In this document: positions 18,821 to 29,374 of the stretch, piece after piece | How positions within the stretch are numbered: position 1 is the first letter of the stretch | How the letters are laid out: every line of letters starts with the position of its first letter | Origin: Dryococelus australis | Lineage: Eukaryota > Arthropoda > Insecta > Phasmatodea > Phasmatidae | NCBI GenBank assembly: GCA_029891345.1 | Contig: CM056993.1 | Coordinates: 105,887,300-105,951,299 of the forward strand | Length of the DNA stretch: 64,000 bases | Direction of reading: 5' to 3' | Translations under genes and position numbers: made by a program | The notes under the pieces: model-generated | What the model was told of the DNA's origin: nothing | Databases searched by the model: none | What the model saw: only the letters and a program-made list of their open reading frames with translations

Positions 18821-19234
18821 ATGCTAAGACAAGCTTTAGCAAAAATACTGTATGTTATACAAACATGTTCAACCTTAGAGATCTCCTCAGATGAAATTAT
18901 GTGGAAATATTGGCTAGATCAACTGGAAGAGGTAAAATCATACACTATATCTATGTTTATAAATCCAGTCGAGAGGCTGATCATTTGTTGCGACGTCTTA
19001 CTGAAAGACAATGCACGAACTGTGGATCGAGATATGGTACATTCAGTTTTGTCTATCGACATGGTGAGGAATACGGACACATCCACATCATACATAACTG
19101 CCCCTGGCACCAGTCGCGATGTAGATGTGACCTTCTCGATGGGATCAGGATTATTCGCCGCAATTCCAAAATTTATCAGAGATGCCGGCTCGCAACTGGA
19201 AATACTACGTCAATTTGTTCATCTACTTCATTAA
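18821..19234 (+). pseudogene. Densovirus NS2-like overlapping ORF, tentative
   Basis: A 137-residue frame that overlaps the NS1-like frame by more than 300 bases in another register. Ambisense densoviruses encode NS2 in just this way, as an overlapping frame starting a few codons before NS1. The sequence itself has no signature that I can name (KYWLDQLEEVKSYTISMFI near the start). The assignment rests on the overlap and the neighbouring VP, so it is an inference; the frame ends abruptly and may be truncated. Confidence 0.4.
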
Positions 19235-19509
19235 CACAAAACAACATTCAATACAAGTCGATTTTCCCTTCGGAGACCAAGAATGCTTTTTTAGTACAAT
19301 TGAAATTGTACCCAATAGCTGCAATTATGAAAGTGTCTTCGAGAGAATTGTGGAAACATTTCCAACAGCAATGTCAGATGTTTGCTCTGCAACGTATATA
19401 TGAGCAGAGTACATACATAGTTGACGTGTGTGTATTGTGGTACCTCCTTACTCGATTCGTGTTTTGGGTTGTCACAGCATATGTGACACATGACTGCAGG
19501 TATTTGTGA
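18901..19509 (+). pseudogene. Densovirus NS1-like N-terminal fragment
   Basis: NS1 is the replication initiator and helicase of parvoviruses. This 202-residue frame opens at a GTG and contains EYGHIHIIHNCPWHQSRCRC followed by DLLDG, a His-x-His...Cys...Cys-Arg-Cys cluster like that near the N-terminus of ambisense densovirus NS1, then LQRIYEQSTYIVDVC near its end. Only the N-terminal third of a normal NS1 would be present; the superfamily 3 helicase is absent, so the gene is truncated. The frame overlaps the putative NS2. Without a database comparison the call is moderate. Confidence 0.55.
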
Positions 19510-19559
19510 GGAACATACATTGCACAATGTGCTTGTTACTAGTAGTTTTTTATAACTAT

Positions 19560-21330
19560 TTTTCTCTTTCATGTACTCTAGCGCACGAACCTCGACTGTG
19601 GAGAGCAAGCAGCTGTCTGTAGGGACCTGGGATCGAGATTTATCACTATGGGTAGACACATCATTACAATTATCATAATGGAATGGCTGAACTTGTAATG
19701 CAGGACAGAAACCATCTAAATGTATGCCTTAAAGGTTCGGAATGGTTAACTGCTTGTAATTCCAAAAGCTTGGCAGAGTACGACTGCTTGTAATTGCAAA
19801 GGCTTAGTACATGCATTGAAGGTTAGGGTATGGCTGGCAGAGTATGGAGTCCTGTAAGTGTAAAAAGGATTAGCCAGTTCACGAGTGCAGGTAAGGTCGT
19901 CAGAGCATGGCTGTCTGTAATTGCAATGGTTCGGTACACGAGTGCAGGTCGGGGACAGAGTATGGCTGTCATGGTTGCTAGATGCTCGTCTTCACAGCCA
20001 GTGGGACCGACGATGAAAGATCGTTTGCAGACATTTCAACATACACTCTCAATGGGAATCGAACCTCCAATACCTTATTTTTTCAAGGAATTTACACCAT
20101 CGCCGCCAGGCTACATGCAATAGTTACTTTCAAGTACATGTGTTTTGACACAAAGTGGCTGTGATGTACCTTCTTGGTCGGTAATGTATACCTTATACAG
20201 AAAGACAGACCGATCATTGTCCTCTGAGCTTCCAGTGAGTCAGTTCGCATCGCGACCTACAGGTCTTCTACTCTACGAACAGAGTACACATGCAGTTTAA
20301 ATGTGTGTGATATCTCCTTGCTCACCATGTCTAGGTACACGACAAGTGCAGGTGGGTCCTTAGTTGTTGTGGGGGGTACAAACTAGATGTGAGCATTATA
20401 GGTCCAATACACGAAAGTGGGTTGGAATACGATTGTTTTACATTGAAGGTTCGATATGGGGTATGACTGACTGTAATTACAAGCTTCGGTACACGAGTGT
20501 GTAGGTCGCAGTCTGGTCGTTAATGATCGTTTCGTTTCAGTCGTTTCAGTTTGTAAAGGGGTTGTTTTACCAGAGTAGTCTAGCATCATTTACATTGTAA
20601 GTGTGTCTGTGGCTCATATTACAGAGCAGGGTGACTCCTCCCTGATCCCTCCCTGACCCCTCCCTGTTATCATTATTTTTTATTATTACCTGCTTCGGTA
20701 CATGAGTGCAGATCTGAGACAGAATATGACTGTCATGCTAGTCTCTTCATGGGCAGTGGGACCAACGAATGTCTGCATGTGCTTTCGAAGAGAATCAAAC
20801 CAACGATGTCATATTTATCCGAAAAGGGCGTAGAAACAAAAAAAAATGTGTCAGGTGCGAGGATTCAAACTCTTGCTCCCTTTTACAGGAACCAGAGCTT
20901 ATATCAGGCACCTTGGGCCACTCGTCCAACCTGACAATTAGTATTAGTGATGGGATTACATGGCTTTTGTCAAATGCCATACAATGTATGGTCTTGTCTA
21001 GCTGTTGATTGTGCAATACGCATGTATGTATTGGTAGGTATGTTTTCCTTTCGTGCACTCTAGCAGACATGAGAAAGCACACCGAGCAATGCATCTTTAC
21101 GGGAATCGAACCTGCAATACCTCAAGAATGGTTCAGAGTACATGCATTGGTTCCTTTTAATAGTATATCGGTAAGAACAATGTCAAGGGGGAGGTGGTGG
21201 GGATGTAGTACTTGGCCACTATCTATCTTGCACAGAAAGGCAGGACCGGTCATTGTGGTCTCTGCTCCTAGCAAGGTCACATCGACGACGATGACTAGAT
21301 GTGCTCATGGCCTATGAGTACTTACTGCTA
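19560..21330. repeat. Diverged tandem and segmental repeats
   Basis: Phrases recur: GAGTATGGCTGTC and ACGAGTGCAGGT appear several times between 19800 and 20000 and again near 20700; a block with CAGTGGGACCGACGATG (19997-20014) reappears as CAGTGGGACCAACGAATG (20755-20772); CAGAAAGACAGACCGATCATT (near 20200) and AGAAAGGCAGGACCGGTCATT (near 21235) pair up. I infer an old array plus a segmental duplication. ORFs here (19830-20123, 21009-21317 and others) look like chance. Confidence 0.6.
20850..20935 (-). tRNA. tRNA-Leu-like sequence, possible anticodon TAA, probably a pseudogene
   Basis: The minus strand folds like a class II tRNA-Leu: acceptor ends GTCAGGT and ACCTGAC pair over seven bases, the D-arm region reads GACGAGTGGCCCAAGGTGCC as in leucine tRNAs, the anticodon loop TATAAGC gives TAA, and a variable arm follows. 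Stem defects (a T-T mismatch in the anticodon stem and an irregular T stem around GTTTGAATC) suggest a decayed gene or repeat head. Confidence 0.55.
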
Positions 21331-22559
21331 CACCAGTTAAAATAGGGGATAATTCGTTTTGTAATAGGAAGTTTATCGTTCTAACATGTGTTGCTGTATG
21401 TGTGAGGACTCGTGTACTTGTGTACTAAATAGGACATTCTGACACCCCTGGCATCATGCTGGGGACGCAGGTACATAGACATAGGTCATACTTGATCACA
21501 TGTGGGTGGTAATCCTGAGCACCAGTTCAGAAAGGGTGTCTGCTCTCTGTTATGTATGGTCAGGGGTGATGTAGGCAGGTGGCGAGGGAGGACAAGGGAT
21601 AGAGAGAGCAGGAGGATGAGTGGAACGTTGCTGGTCGAGGTGCCAAGAGGAGGGGGGAGCGAGTGAGGAATTGTGTGTGGCCAGGAGATGGTACCGAGGG
21701 GACACGAGAGACAGGTGAGTAAGAATGGGCAGACATGCAGGCCGACATATGTCCGCATGTCCCTTCTCGTCGTGCATGAATTATGCTTCTAGTTGTTGTA
21801 TCTCAAATGCTTTATAAATTACAGCCTTCTATCATAATAGTAGTTGGTGGCTATGTTATGAATTTGGCAACTATAACTCAAATGGTTCGGAAATTACACC
21901 CACCTATGTTTATACACTGACATATTGCATATTTGACCCCACGGCCCTTCTCCTAGTCGAGGTTGATGCCTATATTATGAATTTGACGACTATAACTTAA
22001 ACAGTTCGGAAATTATAGCCAACTATGCTTACAAGTGTTATGCACACAAACAGAGAGAGTTCAAGAGGAGGCAGTGTTACACGAAATCCGAAATTGGTCG
22101 TTCGCGATGCCTTGATGCCCCACTGCTGCCGCTGGTGAGGTGCTGGCCACCAAAATGTCGACATACTCAGCTGGTCGTCAATTGTCCTAGGTTGACATAG
22201 GTCGTCGATACCAAGATGGCCACCGGGGATAATTTCTCAATTTGGTATGCCTTTGAGAAGCTCCGAATTTGAGAGAATCTCCGACCTATTCAGCCACATT
22301 GGGCAAACCTTAGTTACAAAGGGTAAACTGCTGCCGGATTGGGTAAAAGGCACTTTCTGGCACTGGCTGCCAAGATGACCGCCAGAGGGAGAGAAACTCG
22401 GGAAATTCTGCAGGGAAAATGGAAAAAATAACGTTTCTGTACGCGAACTCGGCCATTTTGGACGGGAAAAAGGAAAAAAAGGGAAATTCTTGGGAGGCCG
22501 CCAGTCCACAGCCTACAGCCTGGCATGCTAATCGCGATTCACCAGTCCACAGCCTGCAG
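21331..22559. other. No gene; purine-rich and short-repeat sequence
   Basis: 21560-21770 is strongly purine-rich on the plus strand and yields proline/serine-rich false ORFs on the minus strand. 22080-22560 has two copies of CAGTCCACAGCCTRCAGCCT (about 22501 and 22543). 21850-22030 contains two similar phrases around AACTATAACTCAAATGGTT, about 120 bases apart. Confidence 0.5.
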
Positions 22560-23235
22560 CCTGGTGTCCCAGAACGCTCTTTTTTATACTACTGATGTGC
22601 CATAGGTTCTCAATGGGTTTGAGATCCGGACCTCTGCTTTGGCTACTCTAACAGTGGTACTTCATTGTTTTGAAACCACTGCACAGTTGTAGTGCACCTT
22701 ACACGAACTCTCTGGTTGGGGAGTAGCTGGAATCGTGACTCGTCACGAAATAGTACTTTACCCTACCTTTCCATTCTCCAGTTCTTTCTTTTGCACCAAA
22801 TATTCTGTTTTGGCGCGAAATCGCTGTCAGGAGTGTTTTTTTACTGCCACATATGACTCAAGACCTTCACTGCGCAGTCGACGGGAACAAGTCATAGGTG
22901 ACACTGACTTGCCAGTCTTTTCCTGAAATTCCCTTCGAATTGTAGGAATGGAAGCCCTCCGATGACGTTTGGAAATCCTGCTGTTGTTCTGTCCTCCCTG
23001 AGTGGCGTAATCTTCGGCCTATCGCTCTGCGGAAAGTCCCCTACAGTGGCGCTCTTTGTATGTTTGTTTATTGTTTGTTCGAAACACGTTTTACTTATAC
23101 CTAACTTACTTGCAATTACTCTATATGACATACCACACTTACGCATGCCGATAACTTGCCACTTGATTTCTTCTTTCACACTTTTTCTTCCCGCTATCAC
23201 ATAAATATAACTTTCTAACACTATACGCACATCTG
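22560..23235 (-). pseudogene. Tc1-type transposase remnant (copy 2)
   Basis: The N-terminal helix-turn-helix DNA-binding domain is well kept at 22892-23230: KEEIKWQVIGMRKCGMSYRV then IASKLGISKTC, followed by the linker DFPQSDRPKITPLREDRT. Downstream (22690-22760) the minus strand encodes VLFRDESRFQLLPNQRVRVR with the first catalytic Asp, then WFQNNEVPLLE. A further stretch near 22600-22680 fits the region before the third catalytic residue in shifted frames. The centre of the catalytic domain is deleted or scrambled. A short AT-rich tail follows to about 23420 without clear terminal repeats. Confidence 0.85.
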
Positions 23236-23654
23236 CATACTATGGAAGCTTCAACATAAGTGAAAAAACAGCAAGCAGGAAAGGAACAAAAAATCGCCAT
23301 AGTGCTACTATCTGTGATATAACGTACAAACTACAACTTGACACAACTCCGGCTTCGGTGACTCGTTCGGTGTTACAGTAATGCATTGCCAAAGATTGCC
23401 AGTTTGCCCAGTTTTGTGACACCTTTTATAATTATTTTTGAAGTGATAAATGTCGTAGTAATTCCTAGTAGAATCAGATTAGATTGTTATTCTGTGATTA
23501 TAATTATTACTTAGGTTTTGTGTTTCTCCCAAAAAAAAATGATAAACGTATTCCATTGATTGCATTGTTCATATCTCCGCAAATATATTAAAGTGTCTAA
23601 TATTTATTTAATATAGAAAAACGAAAAACAGAGATAATTTTTGAACAAATTGTC

Positions 23655-23674
23655 TTTTTTTTTTTTTTTTTTTT
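23655..23674. repeat. Poly(T) run of about 20
   Basis: Homopolymer in AT-rich sequence. It could be the A-tail of an old retroposed fragment on the minus strand, but no body was recognised. Confidence 0.6.
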
Positions 23675-23789
23675 ACCTTGAACATATCCTAAACCAGTGT
23701 TCCTGTGCCATTAATAATCGGCTTCCGAGCGATTAATTAGAGGGACAAAACATTACGTTAATCAAATATCATAGCGTCCTTAAAACCTG

Positions 23790-24199
23790 TAGTCTATTCA
23801 CGGTTTTCTCATATTTTTGTACCAAACCTTTGAAAATCGCCCAATGAATAACGTGTTTGGTTGTTTCCCAAATATGTCAAGAAACACAAGTATTTATTAT
23901 TATGTTAACTAAAAAATATCTTATATTTTGTTAAAATATATTTTTACTTATATTTTAGATATAAATCATGGTATTTCATAATTAATATGAATAAAAACAA
24001 GGGTAGAAAATAGGTGTGTTGGTAATGCGTAGTAAGAAATAGTTCTTATTCAAAATGTTATTACAACGCGTTGCCACGAATCCGGTGCGCTGTCCTTTCG
24101 GTGCAATTTTCTAGAATTGTTTAAGCTTTATTTGCGTTAGGTGGAGGAGTACCCTGGAAGTAGAATTTGAAGTCGGAAGTAACCGTGAATGGGCTATAG
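23790..24199. mobile_element. MITE family B (copy B1)
   Basis: Left end TAGTCTATTCACGGTTTTCT and right end GTAACCGTGAATGGGCTATA form the inverted repeat. The interior contains phrases shared with five other copies: CCCAATGAATAACGTGTTTG near the left and GTGCGCTGTCCTTTCGGTG near the right. Non-coding; about 410 bases. Confidence 0.8.
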
Positions 24200-24840
24200 A
24201 TTTTGTTTCTGGAAAGTTATATAAACTGCTCTGCTTTTGAAAATTATTTTGGTCCATAGTTTTATTCAAACACAGCTTTTGAGTATATCCCCACCTATCA
24301 TGGTACTGCTGTGATGAAGGCAGCAAATTGTGCATTTTAAATGTATAATTTTCCAATATGATACATAATATATTACAGTACACGTTAATATATACACACA
24401 CCATTCTAGAATACAAGCATACGAGCCGAACTAGCGGTCCACAAGAAGGGTTCACAACACTTTGTTAGATGGCCGGGGTTTATTTATGTATTTATATATT
24501 TAGACTTTATTTACACTCGCGAAGTTTAGGTTTCAATGCCTTATCTTACACTTAACCAGGTAGGTATAGCATATTGTGCACATACGTAAACACAAAGAAC
24601 AATAACAAGAAAAAATACATTAACAAGAGGCGAAACAGAAATATGATAGGTCAAATAGTATTAAATCTGAAAATGATTAATGGTTTCATATAATGTACAT
24701 ATCTTGAGCAGGACTAGAGAGAAGACAATGTTTAAAGAAATGAAAATTAAAATAGCACTATAATACTGATCTACTTAAACAAAAAATTTGTTTCATAATC
24801 CGCATTAGCAATCGTAAATATAAATGTGCATAACCTATAA
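24200..24840. other. No recognised feature
   Basis: AT-rich sequence with only short, motif-free frames such as the minus-strand ORF at 24111-24455, which runs into the MITE to its left. Confidence 0.45.
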
Positions 24841-24992
24841 AATGAGTGAGTGAAGATATTTGGGCTGCTCTTAACAGCGAGGTCTTGAGAGCCGATGAGG
24901 TTGATTGAAGTGAATGTGGAGCAGCGTCGGAAAGAAGGGGTGGGGGAAACGGGAGATCCCCGAGAAAACCCGCCGACCAACGGCATCGTCCG
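24841..24992 (-). mobile_element. SINE family S1, 3' fragment (copy 2)
   Basis: Contains the family tail (GAGTGAAGATATTTGGGC on plus) and GAGAAAACCCGCCGACCA, then loses similarity before the tRNA-like head. Truncated at its 5' side. Confidence 0.75.
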
Positions 24993-25315
24993 TGCATATT
25001 ATTCAGTATTTCCTCATTAACATTAGAAATGGCAGCATGAAGTTTTACCACCATGTCTGCAATGACGTTTGGTGTATCCCTGACATGTTCCTGAAGGTGA
25101 CCCCCATAGGAGGTCTGCCGATGTTCCAAGTCACGGTACAGGGCCGCCACGTCCTATCCACCTACCAGGGAAGGTGTTGCGAAGGTGGTTTCACACGCGA
25201 GCCGCATAATGCATCATCGTGCTGGAACTAGACGAGGCAGCCAGCGGCACGTTTTCAAGCAGTTCAAGTAACACATCTCTCAGGAGACACGTGTATGAAG
25301 TAGCAGTCAGTGGGG

Positions 25316-25944
25316 TGGAGTGTAGAGATTTGGGCGGCTCTTAACATAGAGCGAGGTCTTGAAAGCTGATAAGGGTGAAGGGAGGGGGAAACGGGAGATC
25401 CCTGAGAAAACCCGCCGACCAGCGGCATCGTCAGGCAACGATTACCACATGCGAAAATCCGGGAGTGACCTCACTAGGTATAGAGAACACGGTTCGTCTA
25501 GGAAAATACTTTACTATACCAATACCGGGCATATCTATATAAATAGCACAGGCGAGTGTGCGTTAAAGAAGCCAAGTGGCAAGTGGTGTTACTATTATTA
25601 TATTCTCAAAAATATTTCAAAATTCATAACAACTATCATTTGTTAGAAGATATTTTCCACATTCTAAACATTTGACATAGTATGAATTAATTTGTGTCAT
25701 CTAATTTTATGCCATTGTTAAATAACCTTTCCATATAGAAAAGAAAATTTCTTCCTTATATCCACCATGTGGGTATTGTAACATTACTATCATTGGAATG
25801 TACTATTAAACAGAGGTGCTGCTGTCTCCTGGCCGGAGGTGAGATTTCCGCGCAATAATCTACAAGCTGTACGGTATTGGTACAGTAAAGTATTTGGTCT
25901 AGTTGGGAGGCGAGCAATCTGTCCAACTACACACCGCGGCCCCC
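25316..25944 (-). mobile_element. SINE family S1 (copy 3), split by a 400-bp MITE
   Basis: The tail part is at 25316-25497, the tRNA-like head part at 25903-25944 (TTGGGAGGCGAGC up to CCGCGGCCCCC). Between them lies a foreign insert with its own inverted repeats, bounded by TCTAG on both sides. Joined in order, the two parts match copies at 14638-14882 and 53000-53235. Confidence 0.75.
25502..25897. mobile_element. MITE inserted in SINE (family E)
   Basis: Left end GGAAAATACTTTACTATACC plus AATACCG and right end CGGTATTGGTACAGTAAAGT plus ATTTGG are inverted copies over about 27 bases. TCTAG flanks it on both sides (25497-25501 and 25898-25902), which may be a target-site duplication or a TA duplication within it. 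Non-coding; I see no second copy in the window. Confidence 0.7.
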
Positions 25945-26087
25945 AAGCAGTAATCAGGTGGTCGTGTAGAAGGTAGGGACATACAACCCTACAGCGGTCG
26001 TCCACACACCCTATCATACACTAGGTTCGTGGGTACACAGCGACCTAATGGTTGGTCTTAATACAAGTAAAGTTGAAAAAAGTGGAG

Positions 26088-26545
26088 AGTTAAAGCAAGG
26101 GAAATATTAAACTTAGAGACACTCGAGGAGGCAAGTAAGGCTTCAGAGCTGGAGACAGGTCTATGGAAAAATGCCAAAGAGGCAGAGATGAAGAACGTAT
26201 AAATGAAAAATGGATAAAAATGAGGGAAGGACTCAACACATCTGCCAAAGAAGTTCTAGGAATTAGAGAGTCCAAAAGTATCAGGAAAGAATGGATAATG
26301 GAAAACATGTTGAAAAATATGGAAGAACGGAGAAAGTGGAAAAATACAGGAAATGAAGAAGGAAGAAAGAGGCATAGGAAACTGAATGATGAATTAAGAA
26401 GAGAAACTGAACAAGCAAGAGAAAGATGGACGAAAGAGAAATGTGAGGAAATAGAGAAAATTGAGAAAGAGGGGTAAGTATGAAATGATGTACAGAATAG
26501 CTAGGGAGATAGCCTTTGAAGGCAAAAGAAGGAAATAGAAAACAG
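26088..26545 (+). pseudogene. Non-LTR retrotransposon (LINE) fragment, endonuclease-RT linker
   Basis: The 104-residue frame (26163-26477) is highly charged and helical: EKWIKMREGLNTSAKEVLGI, then RKEWIMENMLKNMEERRKW, then LRRETEQARERWTKEKCEEI. It continues in another frame as KYEMMYRIAREIAFEGKRRK near 26480-26540. This pattern (W-x-x-E-x-x-x-x-MEERRK...W-x-x-x-KC-EEIE) is typical of the linker between the endonuclease and reverse transcriptase of LINE elements often misannotated as craniofacial development protein-like. Neither catalytic domain is present here, so it is a dead fragment. Family within LINEs not determined. Confidence 0.75.
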
Positions 26546-26549
26546 TAAC

Positions 26550-26745
26550 TGCCTGCAGGCCAGCAAACTGTCATGAACTTCGTGAAGTTATATACACAAC
26601 TTGGAACAATATTACAGTGCAAGAGTGTCAAAAACTTGTGCAGAGCATGTTGCAAACAGTACAATTGTTTTTGAAAGCCAAAGGAGGTCCAATAGACTAT
26701 TATAAACATTCACAGTGTGGTTTGGGAGTGATTTGGATAGATTTT
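26550..26745 (+). pseudogene. Tc1-type transposase C-terminal fragment (copy 3)
   Basis: The plus strand encodes HELREVIYTTWNNITVQECQ-like sequence followed by KLVQSMLQTVQLFLKAKGGP then a stop after IDY (26703). This is the conserved end of Tc1 transposases (LRE...EWN-x-I-x-x-x-x-x-x-LV-x-SM-x-RR...GG-x-x-x-Y). Nothing upstream of it belongs to Tc1; it abuts the LINE fragment. Confidence 0.8.
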
Positions 26746-27055
26746 ATGTAATTGCATATTACCATATGTTTTTTAATTGAAGGTTACATACATTTAATTG
26801 GGTGTCCTTATGCTTTTGGTAGGACCTGAATAATAACTATTTTGATGTGACAGTAGAACAAATGTAGCAAAAAATATAACGATCAGAGGATTAAAAAATA
26901 TTACATTTTTTTATTTTCCTTCCTTCCTGACTTTATTGCATTTATTTCCTTTCATAACAGGCACCTACTTATTTTAAGTTATATTTCAAATCTAATATGA
27001 ATTTCATGTAAAACATGAATTTTGTTATTTGTAGAGTATAACTCATAGACTAAAG
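26746..27055. other. AT-rich stretch, no gene seen
   Basis: No frame or repeat that I can assign. Confidence 0.45.
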
Positions 27056-27059
27056 ATGA

Positions 27060-27195
27060 GGTACACAGATTCTTCGTCTTCTGTGCATGTACCCAACACT
27101 GACCTACCACAAAACAGCACAACTGTCTGTCAAAGTCATGTGTTGAACAGCGATGAACGTTGGCAGACCTTCGCTGCGCAACCAGCGAGATCCCT
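27060..27195. repeat. Unclassified dispersed repeat, shared with 57330-57460
   Basis: Reverse-complementing this stretch gives phrases such as GGTCAGTGTTGGGTACATG that match TGGTCAGTGTTGGGGACATG near 57362. Family and full length unknown. Confidence 0.5.
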
Positions 27196-27848
27196 CTACC
27201 CCACCATTTTCTGTCTGCGGTATAGCTTCCTTCTAAAACGTAAATTTCAAACAAGGCATGCTTTTATCCTTGTTTTGTTATTTGTTTAGTATAATTTTTT
27301 TCTAAGACCGTTATGCTTTGTGTTATTTTTTTTATTATTTTCTCGATCATTTTATTAAAACCCAATATTTTGATAATCTTGATATTAATTTTCAACTTCT
27401 GACATATTAATATAATAACGTCTGCTTGTTTGGACATATAGACTGTACCTATTAATTTTAGATTTTACATTGTTAATAAAAAGCGAATTGATGTAAATTT
27501 TTATATATATTTTTTTTTTATAATTACATAATGCATATGTTCCTTCGAATTTGCTACTAATTACAAAATCATTGTAAAAGTGAGCAACAAAATTAGAAAG
27601 AGAGTGATTTGGGATGAGTAGGTATGAGAAGAAATAATGGGAAGGTGGGGAGACATATCTTTCAATGTAACACAAAAATGTCTTGATCCGTTCCTGGCTC
27701 CCTCAATTTCGAAAATTACGATTTCTTAAACAGATTTCCAAGACACGTTCTGTAGCTTATCTAGAAGTCACGAGTCCGGGTACCGTTTTGGTATTTTAAT
27801 AAGATATTTATTTTTCATAGATGTTAAACATAGGATAATGTGTTAACC

Positions 27849-28130
27849 CGACGAACACGATACGACAGACGGATATGACGTTTCATATTGAATTTTATTC
27901 AGCAACGAAATCTGGCTGTTGTAAAACTGTAAAACCGCAAGATATCCTTATAATAATCTACATTTTCTTTTTAAAATTCGCGATGTGAATGATTTTTTAG
28001 CTTTTGAGACTATTTGAATTTTTACAAGAGATAAAAAGTATTTAGAAACAGATCAGAACGTAATTTTGGCTACAAGTTAGCTTATTATTTACTACAGTAG
28101 GGAAATGCGGATTTAATTTTGTTTTCTAAT
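27849..28130. mobile_element. MITE family C, truncated copy
   Basis: Begins with CCGACGAACACGATACGACA and continues with phrases matching 52018-52325 (for example AAAAAGTATTTAGAAACAGA and ACAGTAGGGAAATGCG). The right third and right inverted repeat are missing. Confidence 0.7.
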
Positions 28131-28839
28131 CCGCGCTACTTTCGCGATCTGCCGGGAAAATATAGAAGTGCATACTTTGTGAGAAGTAGTGTGCTGCTCT
28201 CTAGACAGACTCTTGCGAAGTAGAACCGCTAACAGTTGAACAAGTATATCATAGAGTACGCTAGCTGTATTGAAAAAATTTTCTCTTGGAGATAATAGTT
28301 GCAAAAGAAATGGTTACAGAACCAACAGCAACGAAATGTTTTAAAATCGATAGTCTTCGCGGTTTTTATAATTCAGCCCAATAAACCTTACAAATACATT
28401 CATAAATACTGTACTGTAAAAATCATATGCCATTTCCTTTCATTTGAAATGAAATGTATTTTCATAACCATACACGACCGTTTAATCGAAATTAACCTAT
28501 GTATGGAGCAAAAAGAATTTCTTAAACGGTTTCAACTAAACAAAAATATTACGCGAATGTTTGCTTTACTGTGGAAATAACATAAAATAAGGCTTGACTA
28601 AATATTTTTCCAGTTAAAACTACCGTAAATGAGTCAAACCACGTTATGATACCTGAAATAAAATAATCGATTTTTCGGGTAACACGTGCAAGAACCTTGC
28701 CGGTCTTTATGAATGAATACTGGTTTATAAATGCTATCGTATCATCAGTAACGCTGGAATTATTTTTAATTTATTGGTTGGTTCAAGTGGTTGGAAATTT
28801 GAAGGGAAAGAGAAAGGTTTTCGGGGTATTCTCCCTTTG

Positions 28840-29062
28840 TATAGGCTGTTCACGGTAAAGTGAGCACTTACTTTTTTTCTTTCAGCCATTTCTTATCCAT
28901 TAACCTCATTTTTAAATAAAGATCGCCATATAAGTAATAAACACAGAATGTATATTCCGCCGCACGCGGAAGTTTACGTCTGAGGAAAAATATAATATAT
29001 TTATTGACTATTATTCAAAATGAGGTTTTCAAAAGTGCTCACTTTACCGTGAATAGCCTATA
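28840..29062. mobile_element. MITE family A, short form (copy A2)
   Basis: Left end TATAGGCTGTTCACGGTAAA and right end TTTACCGTGAATAGCCTATA are near-perfect inverted copies, continuing through GTGAGCACTT. Total 223 bases, non-coding. Insertion at TA is suggested by the shared TATA edges. Confidence 0.85.
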
Positions 29063-29164
29063 AAAGTATTTACTTTTAGTAATCAAACTTTTATTTTTAA
29101 GTTTTTTTATTATTATTATTTAGGTAATACTATGAATAACATAAATTTTGTCTTTTCTGCAGAA

Positions 29165-29345
29165 GATCTCAGGCCATGTCTCAATTGGCCCAGAGAGCAC
29201 TCTCCCGTGCTCTCGCTCTCGCGACGACGTGATCATGACGTCAGAGAGAGCGCTGTCTGGTCATCTCAATTCGTCGGAGAGAGCGCGAAAGAGCGAGAGG
29301 GCACGAAGTTGAATACTTGCTGGCGCTCTCTCGCAGGCGCCATAT
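29165..29345. repeat. Inverted CTCTCG/CGAGAG-rich block
   Basis: CCGTGCTCTCGCTCTCGCG on the left is mirrored by CGCGAAAGAGCGAGAGGGCA on the right, giving a foldable unit. TCTCAATT occurs on both halves (29180 and 29268). It is GC-richer than its surroundings. Probably a short DNA transposon or its terminal part. Confidence 0.5.
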
Positions 29346-29374
29346 TTGTTTACATTATTTCTGTGTTTGAATAA

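Noticed and set aside
21486-21777. Three overlapping Pro/Ser-rich minus-strand ORFs
   Set aside because: They are translations of a purine-rich low-complexity block in all three frames, so open by composition rather than selection.
26281-26709. 142-residue minus-strand ORF
   Set aside because: It is the antisense shadow of the LINE linker and Tc1 C-terminus on the plus strand.
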